Assembly (NCBI RefSeq): GCF_019923745.1
Contig: NZ_JAANOG010000005.1
Span: forward strand, 231,255-265,478
DNA from: Aquirufa aurantiipilula
GTDB taxonomy: Bacteria > Bacteroidota > Bacteroidia > Cytophagales > Spirosomataceae
Direction: 5' to 3'
Length of the DNA: 34,224 nt
Positions 7,601-15,774 of the stretch are shown piece by piece. Position 1 is the stretch's first letter. Each line of letters opens with the position of its first letter. The notes under the pieces are model-generated. The model was not told where the DNA came from. It searched no databases and worked only from the letters and a program-made list of their open reading frames with translations. The position numbers and the translations under genes were made by a program.

Positions 7601-8757
7601 TATTTCGCTGAGATTTTAGTAGCTTGTTTTTGAGCGATAAGTGCCAGTTCAGTGGCTAAGAAACAGTGGTCTTGGGTCATCGCCGTTTCTGTTCTATTTA
7701 ACACATCATTTACGAGTAATTCTCCATGTGGAAGCTCCACATTCTTGCAATCGATATACAATGTTTCCTTATTATTCACTAAATACAAATGGCTACCTGT
7801 CCCATGAGGTGAAGCAATGTCCGTATTTTTCCGAACTTCCATATAGCCTTCCGTTCCTAAAATAGTTAATCTTCCATCACCCCAAGTATTTAACCCATCT
7901 GGCGTAAACCAATCCACCCGGATATAACCTGAACCTCCATTTCCTCGCAACATCAAATCTCCAAAATCTTCAAAATTTGGGTATTGAGGGTATTTGTGAT
8001 TAGCTACTTGTGAAGCTACAACTTGTCCTTCCGTAGATTTTGTAAAATGCAAAAACTGATCTACCTGATGTGAACCAATATCTGTGATAATACCACCATA
8101 ATATTTCTTGTCAAAAAACCAGGAAGGTCTTGAAGGGATACTCATGCGGTGAGGTCCCGTACCTAAGGTCTGTACGACCTTACCAATAATCCCTGTTTGA
8201 GCTAATTGACTAGCTTTTTCGGTCGCTTTATTTTCAAAACGCTCGGAATAAGAAATAGAATAGATTTTTTTGGTTTCCTTCTGAACCTTGCGGACTTCCG
8301 CCAATTGTTCTAAGCTAGTAATACCCGGTTTATCCACCATGTAATCCTTACCTGATTTCATCACCCGTATACCCAATGGCGCTCTTTCCACTGGCGTAAT
8401 GGAGCTTAGCACCAATTGAATGGATGGGTCGCCTAAAATCTCCGCTTCGCTTTTTACTAATTTAGCCGTAGGATATTTTTTCGCAAAATCCTTAATTAAA
8501 TCTGGCTCCTTAGCATAATAAGAGACAAATTCTCCACCACCACGAATAATGGAATTGGCCATGGTATAAATATGACCATGATTGATTCCGATAACACCAA
8601 ATTTTAAACGTGGTGCAATGATCTTTTCTTGAACTTTAGGAACAAACAAGGAGGTACCATCTTTGATAGGTGAATTGATGGATGGCATAAAAGCTAGACT
8701 TGATAAAAGGCTAGCATCTTGTAAAAATTTCCTGCGGTTGGAAGCGTTTTCTCTCAT
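7600..8757 (-). CDS. Gfo/Idh/MocA-family oxidoreductase with Tat-type leader
   Basis: I place the start at 8757, giving 385 residues, because MRENASNRRKFLQDASLL is a good twin-arginine leader, while the longer frame to 8823 adds an unrelated stretch. The Rossmann segment reads FGVIGINHGHIY, and the EKP motif appears as VDKPG. A GGIITDIGSHQVDQFLHF stretch resembles the GG.L.D.G.H.id catalytic region of the family, with a conserved His. It is the first gene of a pair overlapping the downstream oxidoreductase by one base. Sugar or sugar-acid oxidation or reduction in the periplasm is likely. Regulation is not evident. Confidence 0.85.
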   Translation of the reverse strand: MRENASNRRKFLQDASLLSSLAFMPSINSPIKDGTSLFVPKVQEKIIAPRLKFGVIGINHGHIYTMANSIIRGGGEFVSYYAKEPDLIKDFAKKYPTAKLVKSEAEILGDPSIQLVLSSITPVERAPLGIRVMKSGKDYMVDKPGITSLEQLAEVRKVQKETKKIYSISYSERFENKATEKASQLAQTGIIGKVVQTLGTGPHRMSIPSRPSWFFDKKYYGGIITDIGSHQVDQFLHFTKSTEGQVVASQVANHKYPQYPNFEDFGDLMLRGNGGSGYIRVDWFTPDGLNTWGDGRLTILGTEGYMEVRKNTDIASPHGTGSHLYLVNNKETLYIDCKNVELPHGELLVNDVLNRTETAMTQDHCFLATELALIAQKQATKISAK

Positions 8758-8852
8758 GGGATAATTCCGGTTTTGTGATACTATTTCTAAAAGTAATAAT
8801 ATTTGTTTTCTTACTGATAACATCCCTTTTTTTAATCAAGGGAAAAAGAAAA

Positions 8853-8872
8853 AGGCTTACCAAGGTAAGCCT
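8853..8872 (-). terminator. Terminator downstream of osmC
   Basis: Perfect 9-bp arms aggcttacc / ggtaagcct with a 2-base loop. On the minus strand it is followed by a long T-rich run (8852 down to about 8840), the standard intrinsic terminator form. It separates the OsmC gene from the oxidoreductase pair. Confidence 0.8.
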
Positions 8873-8887
8873 CAAACGATGAACGAG

Positions 8888-8913
8888 AAGAGGTTTAACA
8901 TGTTAAACTTCTT
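8888..8913. repeat. 26-bp palindrome just after osmC stop
   Basis: Arms of 13 bases meet without a loop, centred at 8900/8901 (core gtttaaca|tgttaaac), with one G-T mismatch. It starts 4 bases past the OsmC stop codon and precedes the terminator. Such zero-loop palindromes can be protein sites; a transcript stem would need a short unpaired turn. Confidence 0.45.
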
Positions 8914-8916
8914 ACT

Positions 8917-9330
8917 TTAGCCATGGAGTGTTGAATCCACTACAATCCTCGTTTTTAACAATCGAGAGATAGGACAATTGGCCTCCGCATCTTTTACTTG
9001 TGCTAAAAAAGTATCTTGATCTATACCAGGAACTGTAGCCTTTAAAATCAAACGTGATTCAATGATAGTGCCTTCTTCCATTTTTATTTCTCCTTGAACG
9101 TCCAATACTTTGGGAGGAAAACCTGCACCTGTTAGATTAAAACTTAATTTCATAGCAAAACAACCCGCATGGGCAGCAGCTACCAATTCTTCGGGATTGG
9201 TTCCTATCCCATCTTCAAATCGAGTATTGAAAGAATATTGAGTATGATTCAATACGCCACTTTGGGTAGTAAGGACTCCTTTGCCTTCTTTACCCGTTCC
9301 TTGCCAAACGGCATTTGCTTTTCTTATCAT
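8917..9330 (-). CDS. osmC: OsmC-family organic hydroperoxide reductase
   Basis: A 137-residue thiol peroxidase of the OsmC type that reduces organic hydroperoxides in the cytoplasm. Two reactive cysteines are visible: Cys57 in AAHAGCF and Cys119 in NCPISRLL. The stretch TNPEELVAAAHAGC and the opening KANAVWQGTGKEGKG match E. coli OsmC closely in order. I chose the start at 9330 rather than 9360, because the family begins shortly before the AxWxG motif. The gene is monocistronic, with its own terminator and a palindrome after the stop. The neighbouring periplasmic oxidoreductases hint at stress functions but no link is shown. Confidence 0.93.
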   Translation of the reverse strand: MIRKANAVWQGTGKEGKGVLTTQSGVLNHTQYSFNTRFEDGIGTNPEELVAAAHAGCFAMKLSFNLTGAGFPPKVLDVQGEIKMEEGTIIESRLILKATVPGIDQDTFLAQVKDAEANCPISRLLKTRIVVDSTLHG

Positions 9331-9487
9331 GACTATTTTATTAAGTTTTGAGACAATCAATATTTTCCAATATTACTCTATTTCTCTTAAAAATAGTCCA
9401 AGTAAGTTCCTCTTATTTTAGGAAATCTTTGATGGAAAATATAACACTCAAATAATAATGAATTTCAAGTTTATAGCTGGATGATAT

Positions 9488-11176
9488 TTATCGCAAACTT
9501 GGTACAATTTGGTATAACATACCATCTGTTTTGGTGATGATGTAGATTTCACCTTGCGCATCCTGACCAAATCGAAGATCCACCTTATTTGCTTTTACCA
9601 ATTCTTTCAAGGTGACAGGCAAACCATCTAATTGTAGTTTCAATTCACGAATACGGGTTTGAGTTCCTTCCTTGATGTTAGAAATAGGAATATAGAATAT
9701 TCGACCGCGAACTATTTCCCCAAAAATGTATTTACCCTGGAGACTTGGAATGGCTTTTCCTGTATATTCAAATCCACCCATCATGGCATTACCTTCATCA
9801 TGATCAAATTGGGCAATCGGATAGGTATATCCCATTTTTGCATCATTTTTAGGAAGGGGAAATACCGTATTGGTACTCATGGTGGAATCAATCGCAAAGG
9901 TTCCTTCCCGCAAAGGCCAACCATAGTTTTTGCCAGCTTTCAAAAGATACAAGGATTCGATATGTCTTTGTCCAATATTGGAAACGATGATTCGGCCATC
10001 TTTCAACCAAGAAATACGATTGGGATTACGAAATCCTTGTGCAAATACTTCATCCAATCCTTTTTTACCAACAAAGGGATTAGAAGCAGGTATTCCGTAT
10101 TTTCCATTCTGGCTATTTCTACCCAATGGGTCGATTCGAAGAACTTTCCCCCAGGCATGTTCACTATTGTTTGGGATAAAGCCTCTTCTTTGTTCCAAAG
10201 CCCCTCCATCTCCTAAACCAATGTACAGTAATCCAAAATCAGGATCCCCCAATTTGGCATAAGGGTTAAAGGTGATTTCTTGCATGCCATGCACTTGGTC
10301 AATGACATTTACCCGCATCACTTCTCTAGATTTTCCGCTTAGTACTTTGGCGGATGGACTGTCCAAGGTCCATTCAGTAATGATCCATTGCAATTTCACT
10401 CGAAGGCTATCTCCATAGGTAAAATCAGAAGGTCCTTTGATTTCGGGTTCCGTATGGGTGGTATAAAAGAGTTTATTTTGGGCAAAAAGTGGATGAAAAG
10501 CGAAGCTCCCTAAACCTGTGGCAAATCCGGGTTTATTGGTGAAATTCGGGAAGTGCTTACTGATATCTACATACTCACTTAACTGGTTTTTTTCATCTAA
10601 AATATAGATTTTACCCTGTAAATCGGAGATGATTCGCTCCTTACTGATAGGGTGAAAAGTCATTTTATTGATCCGGGTATTCACCTGGGGTGTATAGGTC
10701 AATGGAAACTTTACTACCTTCTTGAGATGGATGATTTCCCCTGAAAATTGGATTCCCTCTCGAATGGGGTTTTCAAGTGCTAATTTTTCTTTTTTATCTG
10801 GATTCTTGGGACTAGGCTTTTCTAAAATATAGGCAATCACATCTTGTAGATCTTTGGGATCAAGGTGACTGAAACTTGGCATGTAGGATTTAAATTTTTT
10901 ATACTTGTCTTGGGCTCTAGCCACATTAGCATCAATTAAGGCTTTAGGATCATTGATGAAGTCCAACAGGTATTTTTTCTCAACAATCCCTTTTAAACCT
11001 CCTAATTGCGGACCTATTCCATCTTCTTTAAAATTATGGCAATTGGCACAATTCAGATCAAAAACTTGAGCTCCTCGATTTATTTGTTGGGAAACCCCAG
11101 AAAACGGGATTAAGAAAAAAAAGAATAAAACAGTCCCAAATCGATTAAAAAAGGGAGAAAAAGTAAGCATTTTCAT
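9488..11176 (-). CDS. Cytochrome c / PQQ-type glucose-sorbosone dehydrogenase fusion
   Basis: A 562-residue exported protein. A signal peptide covers about residues 1-30. A small c-type cytochrome follows, with heme motif CANCH (Cys43, Cys46, His47) and probable axial Met99 in SYMPSF. From about residue 150 a beta-propeller of the glucose/sorbosone dehydrogenase type shows VHGMQEITF, IGLGDGGA, GFRNPNRISW and GKNYGWPL, as in soluble PQQ sugar dehydrogenases. The fusion can pass electrons from sugar oxidation directly to its own heme and on to the respiratory chain. No PQQ synthesis genes are visible here. A second start at residue 3 is possible. Confidence 0.88.
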   Translation of the reverse strand: MKMLTFSPFFNRFGTVLFFFFLIPFSGVSQQINRGAQVFDLNCANCHNFKEDGIGPQLGGLKGIVEKKYLLDFINDPKALIDANVARAQDKYKKFKSYMPSFSHLDPKDLQDVIAYILEKPSPKNPDKKEKLALENPIREGIQFSGEIIHLKKVVKFPLTYTPQVNTRINKMTFHPISKERIISDLQGKIYILDEKNQLSEYVDISKHFPNFTNKPGFATGLGSFAFHPLFAQNKLFYTTHTEPEIKGPSDFTYGDSLRVKLQWIITEWTLDSPSAKVLSGKSREVMRVNVIDQVHGMQEITFNPYAKLGDPDFGLLYIGLGDGGALEQRRGFIPNNSEHAWGKVLRIDPLGRNSQNGKYGIPASNPFVGKKGLDEVFAQGFRNPNRISWLKDGRIIVSNIGQRHIESLYLLKAGKNYGWPLREGTFAIDSTMSTNTVFPLPKNDAKMGYTYPIAQFDHDEGNAMMGGFEYTGKAIPSLQGKYIFGEIVRGRIFYIPISNIKEGTQTRIRELKLQLDGLPVTLKELVKANKVDLRFGQDAQGEIYIITKTDGMLYQIVPSLR

Positions 11177-11232
11177 AGGTCAAATAAAGCACATATAGGC
11201 TTTTCACATGTAAAGAAAGGAAATTGAAATTA

Positions 11233-11691
11233 TTACTGTATCCTTGCCTTTCCTTCTTTTGACATGATATGATCGGGATTCCTTTTTAAAGTTTTTATGA
11301 AATGTACATTTCTAAAACGCAGGGCACTCCAATCTTCGTCGATAGCCACCATACTTACTGGCTCAAACCCTAATTCCCCCATGGGTTCCCAACCTTGATC
11401 CCGGTTAAAATCACAGCTATATTTTTTGGAACTGCCTTTGGGATAACACATCCAAATGATGGCATCTCCCGCTATTTTACCCATACTAGTTTGGGCAAAT
11501 AGTTGGATTTCCGCTTTTTTAGTTACAAAAACTATGGCATAATTCATTTGATTTACCTGATTGATGGAAGTTATCAAATTGGTATCATCCGGCAAATGCC
11601 TTAGGGTTCGCTGAAAGCTTTCTGGAGCATGAAGGACCAGAATTTCCTTTTGTTCTTTGAATGCTAGTTTTTTTAATATCGGGTCCGTCAT
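11233..11691 (-). CDS. DUF3052-like protein
   Basis: A 152-residue soluble protein without membrane segments. The region AIIWMCYPKGSSKKYSC (about 78-94) and the end part VAIDEDWSALRFR resemble DUF3052 proteins, which have a WVAWPK.SSG segment and a D..WSGLRF segment. The function of that family is unknown. It starts 5 bases after the stop of the pyridoxamine-oxidase-like gene, so both are on one transcript. A role with that flavoprotein is possible but not shown. The match is from recalled motif order only. Confidence 0.6.
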   Translation of the reverse strand: MTDPILKKLAFKEQKEILVLHAPESFQRTLRHLPDDTNLITSINQVNQMNYAIVFVTKKAEIQLFAQTSMGKIAGDAIIWMCYPKGSSKKYSCDFNRDQGWEPMGELGFEPVSMVAIDEDWSALRFRNVHFIKTLKRNPDHIMSKEGKARIQ

Positions 11692-11696
11692 CTGGT

Positions 11697-12251
11697 CTAT
11701 TTTTTAAGACTTAGGTCTGTTGGTAATCCATCTAGACTTATCATGTTTTTCTCCAACATATACTGTTCTAATTTTTCAGAACCCATTTGGTTTGCCCAGG
11801 TAAAGTGAATATCTCGTTCTCCTTGATATTCGTACCTAGGCACACCATATCCACAGGAGGTTTGAACCAAATCTATTTTCCCTACGATGATTTGCCGGGT
11901 ACTTGGAAAGATGGTAAAATGCGGAGCATATTCATCCCAAAGGGGTGAATTAGGTAATACAACAAAGCCTTTCCCATAAAGACGTAAAATGTTTGGAGTT
12001 TTATCGAATGAGCAAAACATAAACGTTATTCTTCCATTTTCTAAGGTATGAGCCGAAGTTTCATTCCCCGAACTAATAATGTCCATGTAGGCTACCGTGT
12101 GCTCATCAATCACCCGAAAAGCTTCTAAGCCTTTGGGCGAAACATTCACTCGGCCATCCCCTTGAAGAGGTGCTGTTCCTACAAAAAATAGATGCTGCTG
12201 CTCAATGAATTCTTGATGAGCTTTCGAAATACTGTCATAAAATTTGCCCAT
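11697..12251 (-). CDS. Pyridoxamine 5'-phosphate oxidase-like flavin protein
   Basis: About 184 residues. The order GDGRVNVSPKG, then VAYMDIISSGNETSAHTLENGRITFMF, is typical of FMN- or F420-binding split-barrel proteins of the PNPOx superfamily. I use the ATG at 12251 since the upstream eight codons look unconserved. The C-terminal part includes DIHFTWANQMG. Family members reduce or bind small molecules; the gene is not clearly pdxH, which has a distinct C-terminal substrate motif. It forms an operon with the DUF3052-like gene. Confidence 0.83.
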   Translation of the reverse strand: MGKFYDSISKAHQEFIEQQHLFFVGTAPLQGDGRVNVSPKGLEAFRVIDEHTVAYMDIISSGNETSAHTLENGRITFMFCSFDKTPNILRLYGKGFVVLPNSPLWDEYAPHFTIFPSTRQIIVGKIDLVQTSCGYGVPRYEYQGERDIHFTWANQMGSEKLEQYMLEKNMISLDGLPTDLSLKK

Positions 12252-12330
12252 AGATGCGCTAGTTGATTGGAACAAATATAGAATTAAATTTTATGCAGCA
12301 AGGAACCACCTATCAAAGATCACCGGGATT

Positions 12331-13050
12331 TTATTGGCTTGATTTAAGTCGATACAAATAGGGCGCTTTGCTTTTAGCTCCTGTGTATTTTTTATCTAGT
12401 CGTTCTAATATCTGCAAATCAAGCATTTTCTTCTGAAAATTATTGGCTGGAAAGGGTTTGTCGTAAACGGTTTCATACAATTCCTGAACATCCTTCATGG
12501 TGAAGGTTACCGGTAAAAGATTATTGAAAAGCAGCTTTTTATCTAATTTTTCACGAAGTACTTCTAATCCCTTGTGTACCATTTCTTGATGGTCAAAAAT
12601 CATAGTAGGAAGCTCTTTGATATCGTACCAGTCACAGCTTTCATCCAAATCGATTTTTTGTGGAATGACTTTTTCAAAATCAACCAAGGCATAATACCCA
12701 ATGCTGACAATCCGCATTTTTTGATTGTGCTCATTGACAGGAGGTTCTACATCTGGATAAAGATCTTGAGCGATACCAGAAAATAAATGGAAGTCTTCGT
12801 CTGAAATTCGATTAGCTCGACCGAAAGTTCCAAATTCTTCCAAATAAAGATCTTGAATTCCCGTTCGCTCTAATAGAATTCTTTTCGCGGCATCTTCAAT
12901 ATCCTCTTCTTGGAGGATAAAGCCCCCAGGTAAGGCATAGATATCCTTAGCTAATTTAAGCTTACTTAATATAAGCTTGAGTTTTTTATGATGAAAGCCA
13001 AAAATGACACAATCCAAGGTCAATTGGGCAATATGTTTGCTAAATTTCAA
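12331..13050 (-). CDS. Nudix-winged-helix transcriptional regulator (NrtR/AraR-like) with degenerate Nudix box
   Basis: A 239-residue two-domain protein. An N-terminal Nudix-fold domain (about 5-145) is followed by a C-terminal winged-helix (about 155-235), the layout of NrtR-type regulators; Bacteroides AraR (BT0354) is a studied relative. The Nudix box lies at 43-65, but its REUxEE core reads RILLER, so two catalytic acids are replaced (Ile58, Arg62). It therefore probably binds a nucleotide-sugar or sugar effector without hydrolysis. It is divergent from the secreted carboxylesterase gene. A 21-bp inverted repeat lies between them (13117-13137). Control of that neighbour is the likely job, by inference. 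Confidence 0.82.
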   Translation of the reverse strand: MKFSKHIAQLTLDCVIFGFHHKKLKLILSKLKLAKDIYALPGGFILQEEDIEDAAKRILLERTGIQDLYLEEFGTFGRANRISDEDFHLFSGIAQDLYPDVEPPVNEHNQKMRIVSIGYYALVDFEKVIPQKIDLDESCDWYDIKELPTMIFDHQEMVHKGLEVLREKLDKKLLFNNLLPVTFTMKDVQELYETVYDKPFPANNFQKKMLDLQILERLDKKYTGAKSKAPYLYRLKSSQ

Positions 13051-13116
13051 AAATCCGATTTATTATTCCCCTAATTTATAGACAAATTTTTAGAAGAAAA
13101 TGTTTTTATCAAAGTC

Positions 13117-13137
13117 ATTTTCTAAAAAATAGAAAAT
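13117..13137. promoter_or_regulatory. Candidate operator in the Nudix regulator/esterase divergent region
   Basis: Perfect 8-base arms attttcta / tagaaaat around five A. The centre at 13127 is where the -33 element of the esterase promoter should be, given the -7 element at 13151-13158. This is a good position for repression by the divergent regulator. Confidence 0.5.
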
Positions 13138-13150
13138 CAAAATATTTTAT

Positions 13151-13158
13151 TACATTTG
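13151..13158 (+). promoter_or_regulatory. -7 element of carboxylesterase promoter
   Basis: TACATTTG matches TAnnTTTG. No clear TTTG lies about 19 bases upstream. It would give a leader of roughly 80 bases that contains the nested inverted repeat at 13157-13193. Confidence 0.45.
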
Positions 13159-13193
13159 GCTAAATTATCAAAATGATACAAAGGCTTTAGCCA
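13157..13193. repeat. Nested inverted repeats in the esterase leader
   Basis: Outer arms tggctaaa (13157-13164) and tttagcca (13186-13193) enclose inner arms tatca (13166-13170) and tgata (13174-13178). Transcribed from the -7 element, the outer left arm would be at the very 5' end or just upstream of the transcript start, so a DNA site is as plausible as an RNA hairpin. Confidence 0.35.
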
Positions 13194-13244
13194 TTATAAC
13201 ATTAGGTAGAAAATGTAAATTCTCTAAAATTTAAATATAAACAA

Positions 13245-14855
13245 ATGAAAAAAGCTGGATTAGTTTTAGGTTTATTCCTTCTGGGAGGAATTTCACTTCA
13301 AGCTCAAGTAACTACTGGGCAGAATGTAGCCGTGGTATCCACGGATGCTGGAAAAGTACGCGGATATGTACATGGAGGAATTTACACATACAAAGGAATC
13401 CCATATGCCGAGGCGGGTAGATTTGAGACTGCTCATAAGCCCAAGCCATGGAACGGGGTACGTAGTTCTACAAGCTATGGTCCTGTGGCACATTTATTGA
13501 CTCCAACGACTCAAGTAGCGGACGAATCAGAATTTGTTTACAATCACTCATGGGGTTATCCAAATGAGGATTGTATGCGTGTAAATGTTTGGACACCCGG
13601 AATCAATGATGGAAAGAAAAGACCTGTATTGTTCTGGATACATGGAGGAGGTTTTACCTCTGGTTCTTCTCAAGAATTACCTTCTTATGATGGGGAAAAT
13701 TTAGCAAAAAAAGGAGATGTTGTTGTAGTGTCCATCAATCACCGATTGAATATTTTGGGTTATTTGGACTTGTCTGCTTATGGCGATAAGTACAAAACCT
13801 CTGCCAATAACTCCATTTTAGATATGAAAGTAGCTTTGGATTGGGTGAAAGCGAATATCAGTCAATTTGGTGGCGACCCAAGCAATGTGACGATTTTTGG
13901 ACAATCGGGAGGTGGCGCTAAGGTAAATACCTTGATGGCCATGCCATCAGCCAAAGGCTTATTCCACAAAGCAATCAATCAAAGTGGCGCATTTACAAGC
14001 ACCATGCCAGATAAATCTGTAACTCAGGCCATTACGAAGGAAGTATTAAATGCATTGCATTTAGATGATTCTAAGGTAGATAGTTTACAAAAAGTACCTT
14101 TCCCAACCTTAGCAGCTGCAGGTCAAAAAGCATTACAAACTGTGGCCGCCAAATTAAGAGCCGCAGGAAAGCCAGTGGGTGGCTTTGGATTAAGTTGGGG
14201 CCCAAGTATCGATGCCAATTTATTGCCATACCAACCGATGTCGGCGGAAGCAATGGAATTATCCAAAAATGTTCCATTGATGATAGGAACGGTAAAAAAT
14301 GAATTCATGCCTACCCTATTTTCGGGAATAAGCCACGATGCATCCATGGCTGATGTGGAAGCTTATTTACAAAAGACTTTTGGTGCAAAAGCTGAGGCAT
14401 ATAAGGCCGCAGTTAAAAAAGCCTATCCTGCAGATACCAAACCAACCGACTTGATGGACGTGGACACACGGTTCAGACCAGGCGCTGTTGACCAAGCCAA
14501 TATCAAATCAGCTGTAGCTGGTGGCGCACCCGTGTATATGTATTTATTTACTTGGCAGTCGCCAGTATTTGACGGAAAATATAAAGCTATTCACTGTGTT
14601 GAACTTCCTTTCTGCTTCAATAATATTGCTCGTTGTGAAGAAATGACCGGAGGTACTAAAGAAGCTTATGCTTTGGCTGATAAAATGAGTCAAGCTTGGA
14701 TCAATTTCGCTCGATTAGGCAATCCAAACCATAAAGGATTACCTACTTGGCCAATTTATAATACATCAAATACCTCAACCATGCACTTCGATAATTCTTG
14801 TGTCGTTAAACCACAAATGGATAAGGAATTATTCGAACTAGTTAAAGCGAATTAA
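13245..14855 (+). CDS. Secreted type-B carboxylesterase
   Basis: A 536-residue alpha/beta-hydrolase of the carboxylesterase/para-nitrobenzyl-esterase type. A signal peptide covers residues 1-20 (cut after LQA). The oxyanion loop HGGGFTSGS starts at 133, the nucleophile Ser221 sits in FGQSGGG, and likely partners are Glu353 (GTVKNEF) and His450 (AIHCVELPF). EDCMRVNVWTP is also typical. It should hydrolyse esters outside the cytoplasm, and could act on acetylated or feruloylated plant sugars, but the substrate is open. It is transcribed away from the Nudix regulator and has its own terminator. Confidence 0.9.
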   Translation: MKKAGLVLGLFLLGGISLQAQVTTGQNVAVVSTDAGKVRGYVHGGIYTYKGIPYAEAGRFETAHKPKPWNGVRSSTSYGPVAHLLTPTTQVADESEFVYNHSWGYPNEDCMRVNVWTPGINDGKKRPVLFWIHGGGFTSGSSQELPSYDGENLAKKGDVVVVSINHRLNILGYLDLSAYGDKYKTSANNSILDMKVALDWVKANISQFGGDPSNVTIFGQSGGGAKVNTLMAMPSAKGLFHKAINQSGAFTSTMPDKSVTQAITKEVLNALHLDDSKVDSLQKVPFPTLAAAGQKALQTVAAKLRAAGKPVGGFGLSWGPSIDANLLPYQPMSAEAMELSKNVPLMIGTVKNEFMPTLFSGISHDASMADVEAYLQKTFGAKAEAYKAAVKKAYPADTKPTDLMDVDTRFRPGAVDQANIKSAVAGGAPVYMYLFTWQSPVFDGKYKAIHCVELPFCFNNIARCEEMTGGTKEAYALADKMSQAWINFARLGNPNHKGLPTWPIYNTSNTSTMHFDNSCVVKPQMDKELFELVKAN

Positions 14856-14878
14856 ATCGTTTTACATTTCATTTAAAG

Positions 14879-14901
14879 CCCCGAAAAATCGGGGTTTTTT
14901 T
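14879..14901 (+). terminator. Terminator of the carboxylesterase gene
   Basis: Stem ccccga (14879-14884) / tcgggg (14889-14894) with loop aaaa, then seven T. It is 24 bases after the stop codon. Confidence 0.9.
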
Positions 14902-14977
14902 GTTTCTATAAAATTGGGATGAATGGGTATATAAATAGCTCAGAGATGTATAATTTTGAACTATAAAAAGACAGCCC

Positions 14978-15763
14978 ATGAAATTGACCCTATTCCAAAT
15001 AGATGCTTTTACTCATCAGTTATTTTCAGGAAACCCTGCAGCCATCTGCCCATTGGAAGAATGGATAGATGAGGATAAAATGCAAAAAATAGCAGCAGAA
15101 AATAACCTAGCTGAGACTGCATTTTTTGTAAAGAACGGGGAACAATATGATATCCGCTGGTTTACCCCTACCGTGGAAGTAGATTTATGCGGACATGCCA
15201 CTTTAGCCGCTGCTTTTGTCTTGTACCAGCATTTGGGAGTAAAGTCACACGAAATTCTATTCTATTCACATCGAAGTGGTCAATTGAAAGTAGCAAAAGA
15301 TGGAAATTTGTTGACCTTAAATTTCCCTGTAGATCAAATTCATGACATTGATTTTGACTGGGGATCTTTCAATGGTTTATCCCTTCCAGCCAAAGAAGTA
15401 TTAAAGGGCAAAACAGATTATATGTTTGTCTATGAGAATGAGAGCCAAGTAGCGAATATGAAACCTAATTTTTTTGAAATTGCCAAACTGAAAGCAAGAG
15501 GAATTATCATTACAGCTCCCGGCAATGAGGTGGATTTTGTCTCCCGATTTTTTGGCCCACAATCAGGAATAGATGAAGATCCTGTCACAGGTTCTGCACA
15601 TACCACCTTGATTCCTTATTGGTCTAAAAAACTAAATAAAAGCCAATTGACCGCGAATCAAATTTCACCACGTGGAGGAGAATTATCTTGTGAGCTTTTG
15701 GGCGACCGTGTGAAAATAAGTGGAGAATGCGTCTTGTATTTATTGGGTGATATCTACATATAA
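14978..15763 (+). CDS. PhzF-family isomerase/epimerase
   Basis: A 261-residue protein of the PhzF/diaminopimelate-epimerase-like fold. The opening FQIDAFTHQLFSGNPAAIC, the active-site Glu46 in NLAETAFF, the stretch RWFTPTVEVDLCGHATLAAA and the late DEDPVTGSAHTTLIPYW are all hallmarks. True PhzF isomerises a phenazine precursor, but there are no phz genes here, and most homologues have unknown substrates. A -7-like TAATTTTG lies at 14951-14958, 19 bases before the start. It converges with the ChaN-like gene, 11 bases apart. Confidence 0.9.
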   Translation: MKLTLFQIDAFTHQLFSGNPAAICPLEEWIDEDKMQKIAAENNLAETAFFVKNGEQYDIRWFTPTVEVDLCGHATLAAAFVLYQHLGVKSHEILFYSHRSGQLKVAKDGNLLTLNFPVDQIHDIDFDWGSFNGLSLPAKEVLKGKTDYMFVYENESQVANMKPNFFEIAKLKARGIIITAPGNEVDFVSRFFGPQSGIDEDPVTGSAHTTLIPYWSKKLNKSQLTANQISPRGGELSCELLGDRVKISGECVLYLLGDIYI

Positions 15764-15774
15764 AACTACCTAGA

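Noticed and set aside
9659-10262. Two long plus-strand ORFs (up to 185 codons)
   Set aside because: They lie antisense within the cytochrome c/sorbosone dehydrogenase gene, which has clear motifs; no start or family evidence.
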